A stretch of DNA of 64,000 bases from Actinoplanes campanulatus (lineage in GTDB: Bacteria; Actinomycetota; Actinomycetes; Mycobacteriales; Micromonosporaceae). The notes beneath the pieces are model-generated. The model made no database searches. It saw only the letters and a list, made by a program, of their open reading frames with translations, and was not told where the DNA came from. The stretch spans positions 124,001 through 188,000 of the forward strand of contig NZ_BMPW01000015.1 of NCBI RefSeq assembly GCF_014647795.1, in the 5' to 3' direction. Shown one piece after another: positions 37,392 to 45,104 of the stretch. The first letter of the stretch is position 1. The number at the start of each line of letters is the position of its first letter. Position numbers and translations under genes: made by a program.

Positions 37392-38519
37392 ATGTCCGAC
37401 ACGATCGCCGCGATCACGCTCTCCTCCGTCACGCTCCCGCTCCAGAACGCGATCAGCGACGCCAAGGTCCTCACCGGACGGCAGCGGCCGATGACCGAGG
37501 TGGCTTTCCTGTTCGCCGAGATCCGTACCGCCGATGGTCTCGACGGGGTGGGTTTCAGCTACAGCAAGCGGGCCGGCGGTCCGGCCCAGTTCGCGCACGC
37601 CCGCCAGGTCGCACCGGACCTGATCGGCGAGGACCCCAACGACATCCAGCGGCTGTGGACCAGACTCGTCTGGGCCGGCGCGTCGGTCGGCCGCAGTGGC
37701 GCCGCCACCCAGGCCATCGCCGCGATCGACGTGGCCCTCTGGGACCTCAAGGCGAAGCGGGCCGGGCTGCCGCTGGCGAAACTGCTCGGCGCGCACCGCG
37801 ACTCGGTCCGCTGCTACGACACCTCCGGCGGGTTCCTGCACGAGCCGATCGAGCAGATCCTCGACAACGCGACCAGGACGCTCGCCGCCGGCATCGGCGG
37901 CATCAAGATCAAAGTCGGGCACCCTTCGGGCGCTTCAGACCTTTCCCGGGTACGGGCGGTGCGTGCGCACATCGGCGACGACGTGCCCCTGATGGTCGAC
38001 GCCAATCAGCAGTGGGACCGGCCCACCGCCCAGCGCATGGGCCGGGCCCTGGAGGAGTTCGGTCTGGTCTGGATCGAGGAGCCGCTCGACGCGTACGACG
38101 CCGAAGGCCACGCGGCACTGGCCCGCGGTCTGGACACCGCGATCGCCTCCGGTGAGATGCTGACCAGCGTGGCCGAGCACCACGAGCTGATCCGGCAGGG
38201 CGCCGTCGACATTCTCCAGCCGGACGCCCCGCGGATCGGCGGCATCACCCCGTTCCTGCGGCTGGCCACGCTCGCCGAACACGCCAACCTGATCCTCGCC
38301 CCGCACTTCGCCATGGAGATCCACGCCCACCTGGCGGCCGCCTACCCCCACGAACCGTGGATCGAGCACTTCGACTGGCTGCACCCGCTCTTCGACGAAC
38401 GCCTGGAGATCCACGACGGCCGCATCCACCTGTCGGCCCGGCCCGGACTCGGCGTCACCATCAGCGACCAGGCGCGCGAATGGACCGTCGACCGCGCCGA
38501 CCTCGGAGGATCCGCATGA
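37392..38519 (+). CDS. Talarate/galactarate dehydratase-like (mandelate racemase subgroup)
   Basis: 375 residues. An enolase-superfamily barrel of the mandelate-racemase subgroup: CYDTSGGFLH, GGIKIKVGHP (K-x-K base), MVDANQQWD and WIEEPLD (metal ligands), and ILAPHFAMEIHAHLAA (His). The YDTSGGFLH segment is typical of L-talarate/galactarate dehydratases, which also yield 5-keto-4-deoxyglucarate. The enzyme would widen the pathway from glucarate to galactarate. Another acid-sugar dehydratase activity is not excluded. Confidence 0.8.
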   Translation: MSDTIAAITLSSVTLPLQNAISDAKVLTGRQRPMTEVAFLFAEIRTADGLDGVGFSYSKRAGGPAQFAHARQVAPDLIGEDPNDIQRLWTRLVWAGASVGRSGAATQAIAAIDVALWDLKAKRAGLPLAKLLGAHRDSVRCYDTSGGFLHEPIEQILDNATRTLAAGIGGIKIKVGHPSGASDLSRVRAVRAHIGDDVPLMVDANQQWDRPTAQRMGRALEEFGLVWIEEPLDAYDAEGHAALARGLDTAIASGEMLTSVAEHHELIRQGAVDILQPDAPRIGGITPFLRLATLAEHANLILAPHFAMEIHAHLAAAYPHEPWIEHFDWLHPLFDERLEIHDGRIHLSARPGLGVTISDQAREWTVDRADLGGSA

Positions 38520-39967
38520 CCACCGTCCCCAGCATCGACCCGCGCACCGGCGTCACCGTCGAGATCGTGGCCGACGAGACCACCACGGATCAGGTCGGCG
38601 AGATCTGCGCGGCCGCGCTCGACGCCGCCGGGCCGCTGGAATCGCTGGGCCGGGACGGTCGGGCCGCCCTGCTCGACGATCTCGCCACCGCACTCGAAGC
38701 GCAGCGGGAACGGATCGTCGCGGTCGCCGACCGGGAGACCGCGCTCGGCGCCGCCCGGCTGAACGGCGAACTGACCCGAACGTGCTACCAGCTACGGCTC
38801 TTCGCCGACGTGCTGCGCGACGGCGGGTACCTGGAGGCGGCGATCGACCACGCCGGGGAGACGCCGATGGGACCGCGGCCGGATCTGCGGCGGATGCTCG
38901 TACCCATCGGGCCGGTCGCCGTCTTCGGCGCGAGCAACTTCCCGCTCGCCTTCTCGGTGCCGGGTGGTGACACCGCCTCGGCCATCGCGGCCGGCAGCCC
39001 GGTCGTGCTCAAAGCCCACCACTCGCATCCGGCGACCTCGCAGCTCTGCTACGAGATCCTCGCCGCGGTGGCTCCCGCGGGCACCTTCGGCATCGTGCAC
39101 GGGTTGCAGGCGGGCGCCGACCTGGTCGCGCACCCGGCGATCCGGGCGGTCGGCTTCACCGGCTCGCCGGCCGGGGCCAGGGCCCTGCTCGCGGTGATCG
39201 AGAAGCGGCCCGAGCCGATCCCCTTCTTCGGCGAGCTGAGCAGCCTCAACCCGGTCGTCGTCACCCCCGCCGCGGCCGCCGACCGGGCCGAGCGGATCGG
39301 CGCCGAGTTCGCCGCGTCGTTCACCCTCGGCGCGGGCCAGTTCTGCACCAAACCCGGCCTCGCATTCGTCCCCGACGGCCCGGCCGGCGACGCCGTCGTG
39401 GCCGCGGCCCGAGCCGCGCTCGCCGAGATGTCCCCGATGGTGATGCTCAACGCCGGCATAGCCACCGCCTACCACCGCAGCACCGCCACCGGCGATGACG
39501 CCGGACGGGGCGTGCCGCTTCTCTTCACCGCGACGGCGCGAGACCTGCCGCCGGAGGCCATCGAGGAGCGGTTCGGGCCGGTCTCGGTGATCGCCCGCTA
39601 CAGCGGCGAGGAGGACCTGTTCGCGGCCATCGCCACGCTGCCGCCGTCGCTCACCGCGACCGTGCACCGCGGTCCCGGGGAGACGGCCCTGCCCGCCGAA
39701 CTGGCCCGCCGGTTCCGGCCGCACGCCGGCCGGCTCATCTTCGACGGCTACCCCACCGGCGTGGCCGTCGCCTGGGCCCAGCACCACGGCGGCCCGTGGC
39801 CCGCCACCAACACCCAGCACACCTCGGTCGGCGCCACCGCCATCCGCCGTTTCCTGCGCCCGGTCACCTGGCAGAACGCCCCCACCGACCTGCTCCCGGC
39901 GGAACTACGTGACGGATACGACACCATCCCGCGACGGATCGACGGGGTGTTCCGGGCGAGACTTTGA
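38516..39967 (+). CDS. 2,5-dioxovalerate (alpha-ketoglutarate semialdehyde) dehydrogenase
   Basis: 483 residues from ATG 38516 with GGAGGA upstream and an ATGA overlap. An aldehyde dehydrogenase fold: VFGASNFPLAFSVPGGDT in the cofactor domain, the general base in FFGELSSLNPVV, and catalytic C277 in GAGQFCTKPG. The first two segments are typical of the NADP-linked alpha-ketoglutarate semialdehyde group. It makes 2-oxoglutarate, the end of the aldarate route begun by the two dehydratases and KdgD. Confidence 0.88.
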   Translation: MTTVPSIDPRTGVTVEIVADETTTDQVGEICAAALDAAGPLESLGRDGRAALLDDLATALEAQRERIVAVADRETALGAARLNGELTRTCYQLRLFADVLRDGGYLEAAIDHAGETPMGPRPDLRRMLVPIGPVAVFGASNFPLAFSVPGGDTASAIAAGSPVVLKAHHSHPATSQLCYEILAAVAPAGTFGIVHGLQAGADLVAHPAIRAVGFTGSPAGARALLAVIEKRPEPIPFFGELSSLNPVVVTPAAAADRAERIGAEFAASFTLGAGQFCTKPGLAFVPDGPAGDAVVAAARAALAEMSPMVMLNAGIATAYHRSTATGDDAGRGVPLLFTATARDLPPEAIEERFGPVSVIARYSGEEDLFAAIATLPPSLTATVHRGPGETALPAELARRFRPHAGRLIFDGYPTGVAVAWAQHHGGPWPATNTQHTSVGATAIRRFLRPVTWQNAPTDLLPAELRDGYDTIPRRIDGVFRARL

Positions 39968-40710
39968 GTGTGCGACTCGATCATGCGGCTCTGCTCGTGG
40001 CCGGAGGTATCGGGTCCGGGCTGACCGGGTCGATGGCTGGGCTGGCCTCGCTCATCAGCTATCCGACGCTGCTGGCCGTGGGCCTTCCGCCGATCGCCGC
40101 GAACGTGACCAACTCGGTGGGGCTGCTCGCCAGCGGGGCGGGCTCGGCCGCCGGGTCGCGGATGGAGTTGCGCGGGCAGGGGCCGCGGATCCTGCGGCAG
40201 AGCCTCTTCGCCCTGCTCGGCGGCGCCGCCGGGGCGCTGCTGCTGATGAACACCACGTCGAGCGTGTTCGAGCGGATCGTGCCGGTGCTCATCGCCCTGG
40301 CCGCGCTGGTGCTGCTGGCACGGGACAGGCTGCGCGGCTGGTACACCCGGCTCGCGCGGCCGCCGCTGGGCCTCGCGGTGTTCCTGATCGGCGTCTACGG
40401 CGGCTACTTCGGCGCGGCCGCGGGCGTACTCATGCTGGCGGTCATGTCGATGTCGGTGGTGGAGCCGCTGGCGGTGAGCAACGCCGTGAAGAGCGTCGTG
40501 CTGTGCGCCTCCAACGCCGCCGCCGCCATCCTGTACGCGGTGATCGCCCCCGTCCACTGGACCGCCGCCCTGCTCCTCGGCGCCGGCTGCCTGATCGGTA
40601 GCTGGATCGGCCCGTCCCTGGTCCGCCGCACCCCCGAGCGCCCACTCCGCGTCGTGATCGCCCTGGCCGCCCTGGGTCTGGCCGCCTACCTCTGGCACGA
40701 CGCGCCCTGA
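39964..40710 (+). CDS. TauE/SafE-family membrane permease
   Basis: 248 residues with about eight hydrophobic helices; start TTG 39964 (TTGA overlap) or GTG 39970. GIGSGLTGSMAGLASLISYPTLLAVGLPP and the second repeat YGGYFGAAAGVLMLAVMSM are the duplicated TauE/SafE motifs. Members move sulfonates or organic anions. In this operon it might provide a second, diacid-related transport route, which matters if the tctC frameshift is real. Confidence 0.82.
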   Translation: MSVRLDHAALLVAGGIGSGLTGSMAGLASLISYPTLLAVGLPPIAANVTNSVGLLASGAGSAAGSRMELRGQGPRILRQSLFALLGGAAGALLLMNTTSSVFERIVPVLIALAALVLLARDRLRGWYTRLARPPLGLAVFLIGVYGGYFGAAAGVLMLAVMSMSVVEPLAVSNAVKSVVLCASNAAAAILYAVIAPVHWTAALLLGAGCLIGSWIGPSLVRRTPERPLRVVIALAALGLAAYLWHDAP

Positions 40711-40858
40711 CGCCGATCCGCCCCGGCCCGACCGGCGCGTCGTCACCGCATACCAGGCGCTGGATTCGGTGTGGGCGAAGGGCGCGACGTCGCGGACAGT
40801 CCGAGCCGGCGTCCGACTCGATCCCCGCAGCCGCCGGCTGACGGGCCGGCGACCTCTG

Positions 40859-41374
40859 TCAGTCGGCGTGACGTAGCCCCGCGTACCGCCCGGCGTGGTA
40901 GACCAGCGGCGTCTCCGACTCGCCCAGCCCGTGCTCGCCGTCGAGTGGGCTGGCCAGCACGATCGTGTGGTCGCCGGCCCGGACCCGGTCGACGACCCGG
41001 CAGACCAGCCGGGCCAGCACCCCGTCGAGCAGGGGCACCCCGTCCGGGCCCGGCCGCCAGTCGCCGTGCTCGGCGAGGCGGTCGATCCCGCGGGCGGAGA
41101 AGGTCCGGGCCACGTGCTCCTGTTCCTGACCGAGCACGTGCACGGCGACGGTGTCCGCCGCTTCGACGGCCGGCCACGCCGAAGCCGTCCGGGCCAGGCA
41201 GAACGAGACCAGCGGCGGGTCCAGCGAGACCGAGGTGAAGGAGGTGGCGGTGAAGCCGGTGGCCGGCTCGCCAGGGGCGGTGATCACCACGACCGCCGCG
41301 GCGTGGCGGCGGAGCAGTTGCCGGAAGAGGTCGGCGTCCACGGCGGCGGTCGGTGCGGTCGTCTGCAAGGTCAT
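40859..41374 (-). CDS. Flavin reductase-like FMN-binding protein
   Basis: 171 residues. HAAAVVVITAPGEPATGFTATSFTSVSLDPPLVSFCLA is the FMN-binding segment of the flavin reductase-like domain used by two-component monooxygenases; the C-terminus has LVCRVVDRVRAGDHTIVLA. No partner oxygenase is in the window. It is divergent from the cupin gene over about 220 bases. Confidence 0.85.
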   Translation of the reverse strand: MTLQTTAPTAAVDADLFRQLLRRHAAAVVVITAPGEPATGFTATSFTSVSLDPPLVSFCLARTASAWPAVEAADTVAVHVLGQEQEHVARTFSARGIDRLAEHGDWRPGPDGVPLLDGVLARLVCRVVDRVRAGDHTIVLASPLDGEHGLGESETPLVYHAGRYAGLRHAD

Positions 41375-41535
41375 GACGGGCCTCCATCTTGCTGGTGCAC
41401 GAAGATCAAATCAGGAGCGGCCCCATCGCCACTCGGCCGGCCCGCCCAGCGTGTGATGCCCGAGGTCACGCACTGCCCGGCCGGCACCACCGACGTTGCG
41501 CCCCGACCGGCGGTCGCGTCAACACGGTTCCCATA

Positions 41536-41554
41536 TCCTAGTAAACCGATAGGT
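41536..41554. promoter_or_regulatory. Candidate operator between flavin reductase and cupin genes
   Basis: CCTA (41536-41539) and TAGG (41549-41552) flank GTAAACCGA, and AACCGATAGGTT adds a second overlapping palindrome (41543-41554). This is the only AT-rich patch in the divergent intergenic region. It may overlap the promoter of either gene. The regulator is unknown. Confidence 0.35.
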
Positions 41555-41595
41555 TCACGTTGACATTCGCCGGGTGGACGGCTCAGGATGCGGGC

Positions 41596-42057
41596 ATGAG
41601 CGACGAGGATCCGTTCCACCGCAGGCTGCATCACATCGCGTCCCACGCACTGCACCCGGACACCGCACAGACCAGCGGGATGCGCCGGGTCGAGGCGATC
41701 AGCGGCACCACCGTGGGCAGCCGCAACCTCTGGATGGGACAGACCCACGTGGCCGCGAGCACCGCCTCCGGCAACCACCACCACGGCGCCTCGGAGACCG
41801 CGATCTACGTGGTCAGCGGCAACCCCTCGTTCGTCTTCCTGGACGACGAGCACGGCGAGATCCGGGTCGACACCAAGCCCGGCGACTACATCTACGTACC
41901 GCCGTGGGTGCCGCACCGCGAGGAGAACCCGGACCCGGAGAACGAGGCCGTCGTGGTGATCTCCCGCACCACACAGGAGGCGATCGTCGTCAACGTCCCC
42001 GACCTGAGGTGGGTCGGCCCGGTCGCCGCCGGCACAAAGGACCCCACCGACCCGTAG
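41596..42057 (+). CDS. Cupin-domain protein
   Basis: 153 residues from ATG 41596, preceded by CAGGA; an earlier in-frame TTG at 41560 is less likely. Cupin motif 1 is ASGNHHHGASETAIYVVSG and motif 2 GDYIYVPPWVPHREEN, with the metal-binding His and Glu residues present. Small cupins of this type can be isomerases, dioxygenases or sensors; none can be chosen here. The 77 bases after it are C-rich and hold no gene. Confidence 0.82.
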   Translation: MSDEDPFHRRLHHIASHALHPDTAQTSGMRRVEAISGTTVGSRNLWMGQTHVAASTASGNHHHGASETAIYVVSGNPSFVFLDDEHGEIRVDTKPGDYIYVPPWVPHREENPDPENEAVVVISRTTQEAIVVNVPDLRWVGPVAAGTKDPTDP

Positions 42058-42134
42058 CCCACCGACCCCTCCCCACCGGCCCCTCCCAACCGGCGCCCAC
42101 CCCACCGAGCCGTAACAGATGTGAACATGTGGGG

Positions 42135-42851
42135 ATGACGATCCGCGTGGCGATGTGGTCGGGTCCCCGCAACATCTCGACGGCGATGATGCGTAGTTTC
42201 GGCTCCCGCGCCGACACCGTGGTCGCCGACGAGCCGCTCTACGCCCACTACCTGGCGGAGACCGGTCTCGATCATCCCGGCCGGGAGGAGATCCTGGCCG
42301 CGCAACCGACCCGCTGGCAGGACGTGGCCCACTGGCTGACCGGGCCACTGCCCGGCGAGGCGGCCGTCTTCTACCAGAAACACATGACGCACCACCTGCT
42401 GCCGGGGATCGGCCGGGACTGGCTGGCCGGGCTCCGGCACGCCTTCCTGATCCGCGAACCGGAGCGGGTGGTCGCCTCTTACGCGAAGGTGCGCGGCGCC
42501 CCCACGCTCGAGGACCTCGGCTATCCGCAGCAGCGGGAGATCTTCCGCGCGTTCGGCGGCCCGGTGGTCGACGCGGCCGACGTGCTCCGCGACCCGGAGG
42601 GCACGCTGCGGAACCTCTGCGCGGGCCTCGGCTTCGCCTTCGACCCGGCGATGCTGACCTGGGCGCCGGGCCCGCGCCCCACCGACGGCGTGTGGGCGCC
42701 ACATTGGTACGCCTCCGTGCACGCCTCCACCGGCTTCACCCCCTACGACCCGGCCCCCGCCGACGTCCCGCCCCACCTGCACCCACTGGTCGACGCAGCC
42801 CGCCCGTACTACGAGGAACTAGCCGCCGCCCGCCCCACTGACCACAGCTAG
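42135..42851 (+). CDS. Sulfotransferase-like P-loop protein
   Basis: 238 residues. The N-terminus VAMWSGPRNISTAMMRSF is a PAPS-binding P-loop-like strand-loop, followed by VVADEPLYAHYL and FLIREPERVVASYAKV (3'-phosphate-binding-like). From memory, the whole chain lines up with the N-terminal half of plant branched-chain-aminotransferase-like proteins (sulfotransferase-aminotransferase fusions). The aminotransferase half of that plant protein matches the next gene, transcribed toward this one. The reaction is unknown. Confidence 0.75.
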   Translation: MTIRVAMWSGPRNISTAMMRSFGSRADTVVADEPLYAHYLAETGLDHPGREEILAAQPTRWQDVAHWLTGPLPGEAAVFYQKHMTHHLLPGIGRDWLAGLRHAFLIREPERVVASYAKVRGAPTLEDLGYPQQREIFRAFGGPVVDAADVLRDPEGTLRNLCAGLGFAFDPAMLTWAPGPRPTDGVWAPHWYASVHASTGFTPYDPAPADVPPHLHPLVDAARPYYEELAAARPTDHS

Positions 42852-42874
42852 CCCCACCCCACCCCACCCTCCCC

Positions 42875-42923
42875 GACCTTGGACGCTTCACCACCGAATC
42901 CGGTGGCCCACCTCCCAAGATCC
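42875..42923. repeat. Palindromic repeat element, degenerate intergenic copy
   Basis: Copy A of a family built from outer arms ending CTTGGACG and CCCAAGATC around inner arms CCACCG/CGGTGG. The outer arms here contain mismatches. The same family forms an in-frame array at 46923-47350 inside the megasynthetase gene. Confidence 0.8.
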
Positions 42924-42955
42924 AAAATCGTCACGCAGACGCCACGCCAACCTCC

Positions 42956-43007
42956 GCGATCTTGGACGCTCCACCGCCGAAATCGGTGGCAAAACGTCCA
43001 AGATCGC
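42956..43007. repeat. Palindromic repeat element, perfect intergenic copy
   Basis: Copy B. Outer arms GCGATCTTGGACG (42956-42968) and its exact complement (42995-43007) are 13 bases each; inner arms CCACCG and CGGTGG are nested inside, so a two-stage hairpin can form. It lies 33 bases after copy A between convergent genes and could serve as a bidirectional terminator. Confidence 0.88.
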
Positions 43008-43023
43008 GCCGAGGGAGAGCGCT

Positions 43024-43108
43024 GGCGGGCACGAGCCGGAGGCGGGCACGAGCCGGAGGCGGGCACGAGCCGGAGGCGGGCACAAGCCGGAGGCGGGCAC
43101 GAGCCGGG
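43024..43108. repeat. 17-bp tandem repeat, five copies
   Basis: The unit GGCGGGCACGAGCCGGA is repeated five times (43024, 43041, 43058, 43075, 43092), with one base change in the fourth unit and one in the last. The unit length is not a multiple of three, so it is not coding. It is likely a slipped-strand minisatellite. Confidence 0.9.
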
Positions 43109-43248
43109 AAGCGCGCCAACCAGGGACCGCGCCCGCCGGAGAGGGGGACTATCCGGACGATGACTGATCTTGTCCGGCTGGTCGTGGGCCCTGCCTCAAC
43201 GCCGTTGAGACGGAAGGCAGCGCAGTTGAGGGTTCTCGTACATCGACG

Positions 43249-44199
43249 TCATGTGAGGGCCCGGACCAGGCGGGTGCCGTGGGCGGCGGCGTGGTGCTGG
43301 TAGAGCTTGGCGATGCGGGCGGTGAGCGGGCCGACCGCGCCCGAGCCGATGACGCGGCCGTCGATGGTCGTCACCGCCGCGATCTCGCCCATGGTGCCGG
43401 TGCAGAAGACCTCGCTCGCGGCGTACATCTCGGTCAGGGAGATGTTGCGGACGGTGGCCGGAATGCCGTGCTGCCCGGCCAGGTCGAGGACGGTCTGGCG
43501 GGTGATGCCCTCCGGGCAGGCGGCCGTGGTCGGGGTGATCAGGGCGCCGCCGGTCACCGCGAACAGGTGGGTGGCGTTGGTCTCGGCGACGAAACCGCGC
43601 TGGTCGAGCATGAGGGCGTCGTCAGCGCCGGCCGCGTTCGCCTCGATCTTGGCGAGGATCGAGTTCAGCAGGTTGTTGTGGTGGATCTTCGGGTCGAGGA
43701 CGTCCGGCGACGGGCGGCGGATGCTGGAGGTGGCCAGGGTCAGGCCGCCGGTGTCGTAGACCGGGGGCTTGTGCTCGGCCAGCACGATCAGCGTCGGGCC
43801 GGCGGTGTTGAGCCGCGGGTCCATGCCGCTGGTCACCTTCACCCCACGGGTCAGGGTGAGCCTGATGTGTACGCCGTCCGACATCTCGTTGGCCCGCAGC
43901 GTCCGGGTGATCGCGTCGATGATCGTGTCGTCGGACGGGATGTCGGCGAAGTTCAGCGCAGACGCCGAACAGCGCAGCCGGGACAGGTGGGCGGCGAGGC
44001 CGAAGATCGCTCCCCGGTAGAGGCGCAGACCCTCCCAGACCGCGTCGCCGCCCTGGACCACCGAGTCGAAGGGGGACAGTCCGGGCTGGTCACGGTGCAG
44101 CAACTCGCCGTTGACCCAGTAGACGATGTCCGCGTTGCGCTCGTCGTACCGCTGCAGCATCGGATCAGCATACGGACGCCGCTGGGGCCGGCTGTCCAC
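43249..44199 (-). CDS. Class IV (branched-chain-type) aminotransferase
   Basis: 316 residues; the annotated ATG at 44199 leaves an N-terminal tail before the conserved ADIVYWVNGELLHRDQPGLS. Other marks are DSVVQGGDAVWEGLRLY, TRGVKVTSGM, VLAEHKPPVYD and the PLP lysine in LDPKIHHNNLLNSILAKIE, then ETNATHLFAV and TGTMGEI. Fold type IV PLP enzymes of this group act on branched-chain or D-amino acids. The sequence is unusually close, as far as can be judged by eye, to the C-terminal half of plant sulfotransferase-BCAT fusions. Confidence 0.85.
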   Translation of the reverse strand: MDSRPQRRPYADPMLQRYDERNADIVYWVNGELLHRDQPGLSPFDSVVQGGDAVWEGLRLYRGAIFGLAAHLSRLRCSASALNFADIPSDDTIIDAITRTLRANEMSDGVHIRLTLTRGVKVTSGMDPRLNTAGPTLIVLAEHKPPVYDTGGLTLATSSIRRPSPDVLDPKIHHNNLLNSILAKIEANAAGADDALMLDQRGFVAETNATHLFAVTGGALITPTTAACPEGITRQTVLDLAGQHGIPATVRNISLTEMYAASEVFCTGTMGEIAAVTTIDGRVIGSGAVGPLTARIAKLYQHHAAAHGTRLVRALT

Positions 44200-44293
44200 G
44201 GTGGGGGACCGTGAACAGCCGGCCGGTCGTCTCCGGCCCGACGGCGGGGGGCCTGTCGTCGGCCGGGACGATTGGGGGGACCGTCATCCGGTA

Positions 44294-44328
44294 GTACGGA
44301 GCGGAGATCGGGAACGCTCACTCCGTAC
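44294..44328 (-). terminator. Terminator hairpin after deoC
   Basis: GTACGGAG (44294-44301) and CTCCGTAC (44321-44328) form an 8-base stem just 10 bases past the deoC stop on the leftward strand. The loop contains a further short AGCG/CGCT pairing. No T tract follows. Confidence 0.6.
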
Positions 44329-44338
44329 CGAAGGAGAA

Positions 44339-45034
44339 TCAGGCCCGGCCACCCGCGACCGAAACCTGGCGACGGGCCAGGTCCTGCAGGATCTCGGCCG
44401 TCGCCGACGTGCCGAAACGCGTCACGCCGACGCCGGCCATCGCGATCATCGCGTCCAGGGTCCGGACCCCGCCGGATGCCTTGACCTGCACCTTCGCCGA
44501 AACGGCCGAGCGCATCAGCGCGAGGTCGTCGATGGTGGCGCCCTGTGGCGCGAAGCCGGTGGAGGTCTTCACGAATGCCGCGCCGGCCCGCTCGGCGGCC
44601 CAGCAGGCGGCCAGTTTCTCCTCGTCGGTGAGGTACGCCGTCTCGAGGATGACCTTGACGTGGGCGGCGCCGGCGGCCTTCACCACGAGGCCGATCTCGT
44701 GCTCGACGGCGGCGATGTCGCCGGAGCGCAGCCACCCGATGTTGAGGACCATGTCGATCTCGGACGCGCCCTGGTGCACGGCCAGCTCGGTCTCGGCGAT
44801 CTTGATCCCGGTGGGGGTGTCGCCGTGCGGGAAGCCGACCACCGTGCCGACCGCGACGTTCGTGCCGCGCAGCAGGTCGACGGCGACGGTCACGTCACAC
44901 GGGCGGACGCACACGGAGGCGACGTCGTACTTCTTGGCGACCGCGCAGCCTTCACGCAGGTCCTCAAGGGTGAACTCGGGGCGGAGGATGGAGTGGTCGA
45001 TCATCTTGGCGATCTGCGGCACGGTGAAATTCAT
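44339..45034 (-). CDS. deoC: Deoxyribose-phosphate aldolase
   Basis: 231 residues from ATG 45034; a longer frame reaching 45106 would run over the operator and the opposite promoter. MIDHSILRPEFT, VCVRPCDV, VVGFPHGDT and VKASGGVRT (Schiff-base lysine) are DeoC signatures, with the accessory KTSTGF lysine. It cleaves 2-deoxyribose-5-phosphate to acetaldehyde and glyceraldehyde-3-phosphate. It is divergent from a HutC-type regulator across 70 bases. Confidence 0.95.
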   Translation of the reverse strand: MNFTVPQIAKMIDHSILRPEFTLEDLREGCAVAKKYDVASVCVRPCDVTVAVDLLRGTNVAVGTVVGFPHGDTPTGIKIAETELAVHQGASEIDMVLNIGWLRSGDIAAVEHEIGLVVKAAGAAHVKVILETAYLTDEEKLAACWAAERAGAAFVKTSTGFAPQGATIDDLALMRSAVSAKVQVKASGGVRTLDAMIAMAGVGVTRFGTSATAEILQDLARRQVSVAGGRA

Positions 45035-45050
45035 GGCACCGAACAGTAGC

Positions 45051-45076
45051 TGTCTAGACAGGTAGCTGTCTAGACA
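45051..45076. promoter_or_regulatory. Twin HutC-type operator palindromes
   Basis: TGTCTAGACA occurs exactly twice, at 45051-45060 and 45067-45076, with a 16-base centre-to-centre spacing. Each fits GT-N-TA-N-AC, the known consensus of the HutC subfamily of GntR regulators. They lie between deoC and the GntR/UTRA gene, so the regulator very likely binds here to control both. Confidence 0.85.
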
Positions 45077-45104
45077 GGTTCGGCGCATCGGTAAGGTGAT
45101 CGGC

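Larger units (their letters stand above)
42852..43248. other. Convergent intergenic region with repeats
   Basis: 397 bases between two convergent genes. It holds two palindromic repeat elements (42875-42923 and 42956-43007) and a 17-base tandem repeat (43024-43108), each listed separately. The remaining 140 bases show no coding frame or RNA gene. The palindromes may end transcription in both directions. Confidence 0.75.

Noticed and set aside
43024-43108. Possible CRISPR array
   Set aside because: The 17-bp units are directly adjacent with no spacers, and there are no cas genes; it is a plain tandem repeat.
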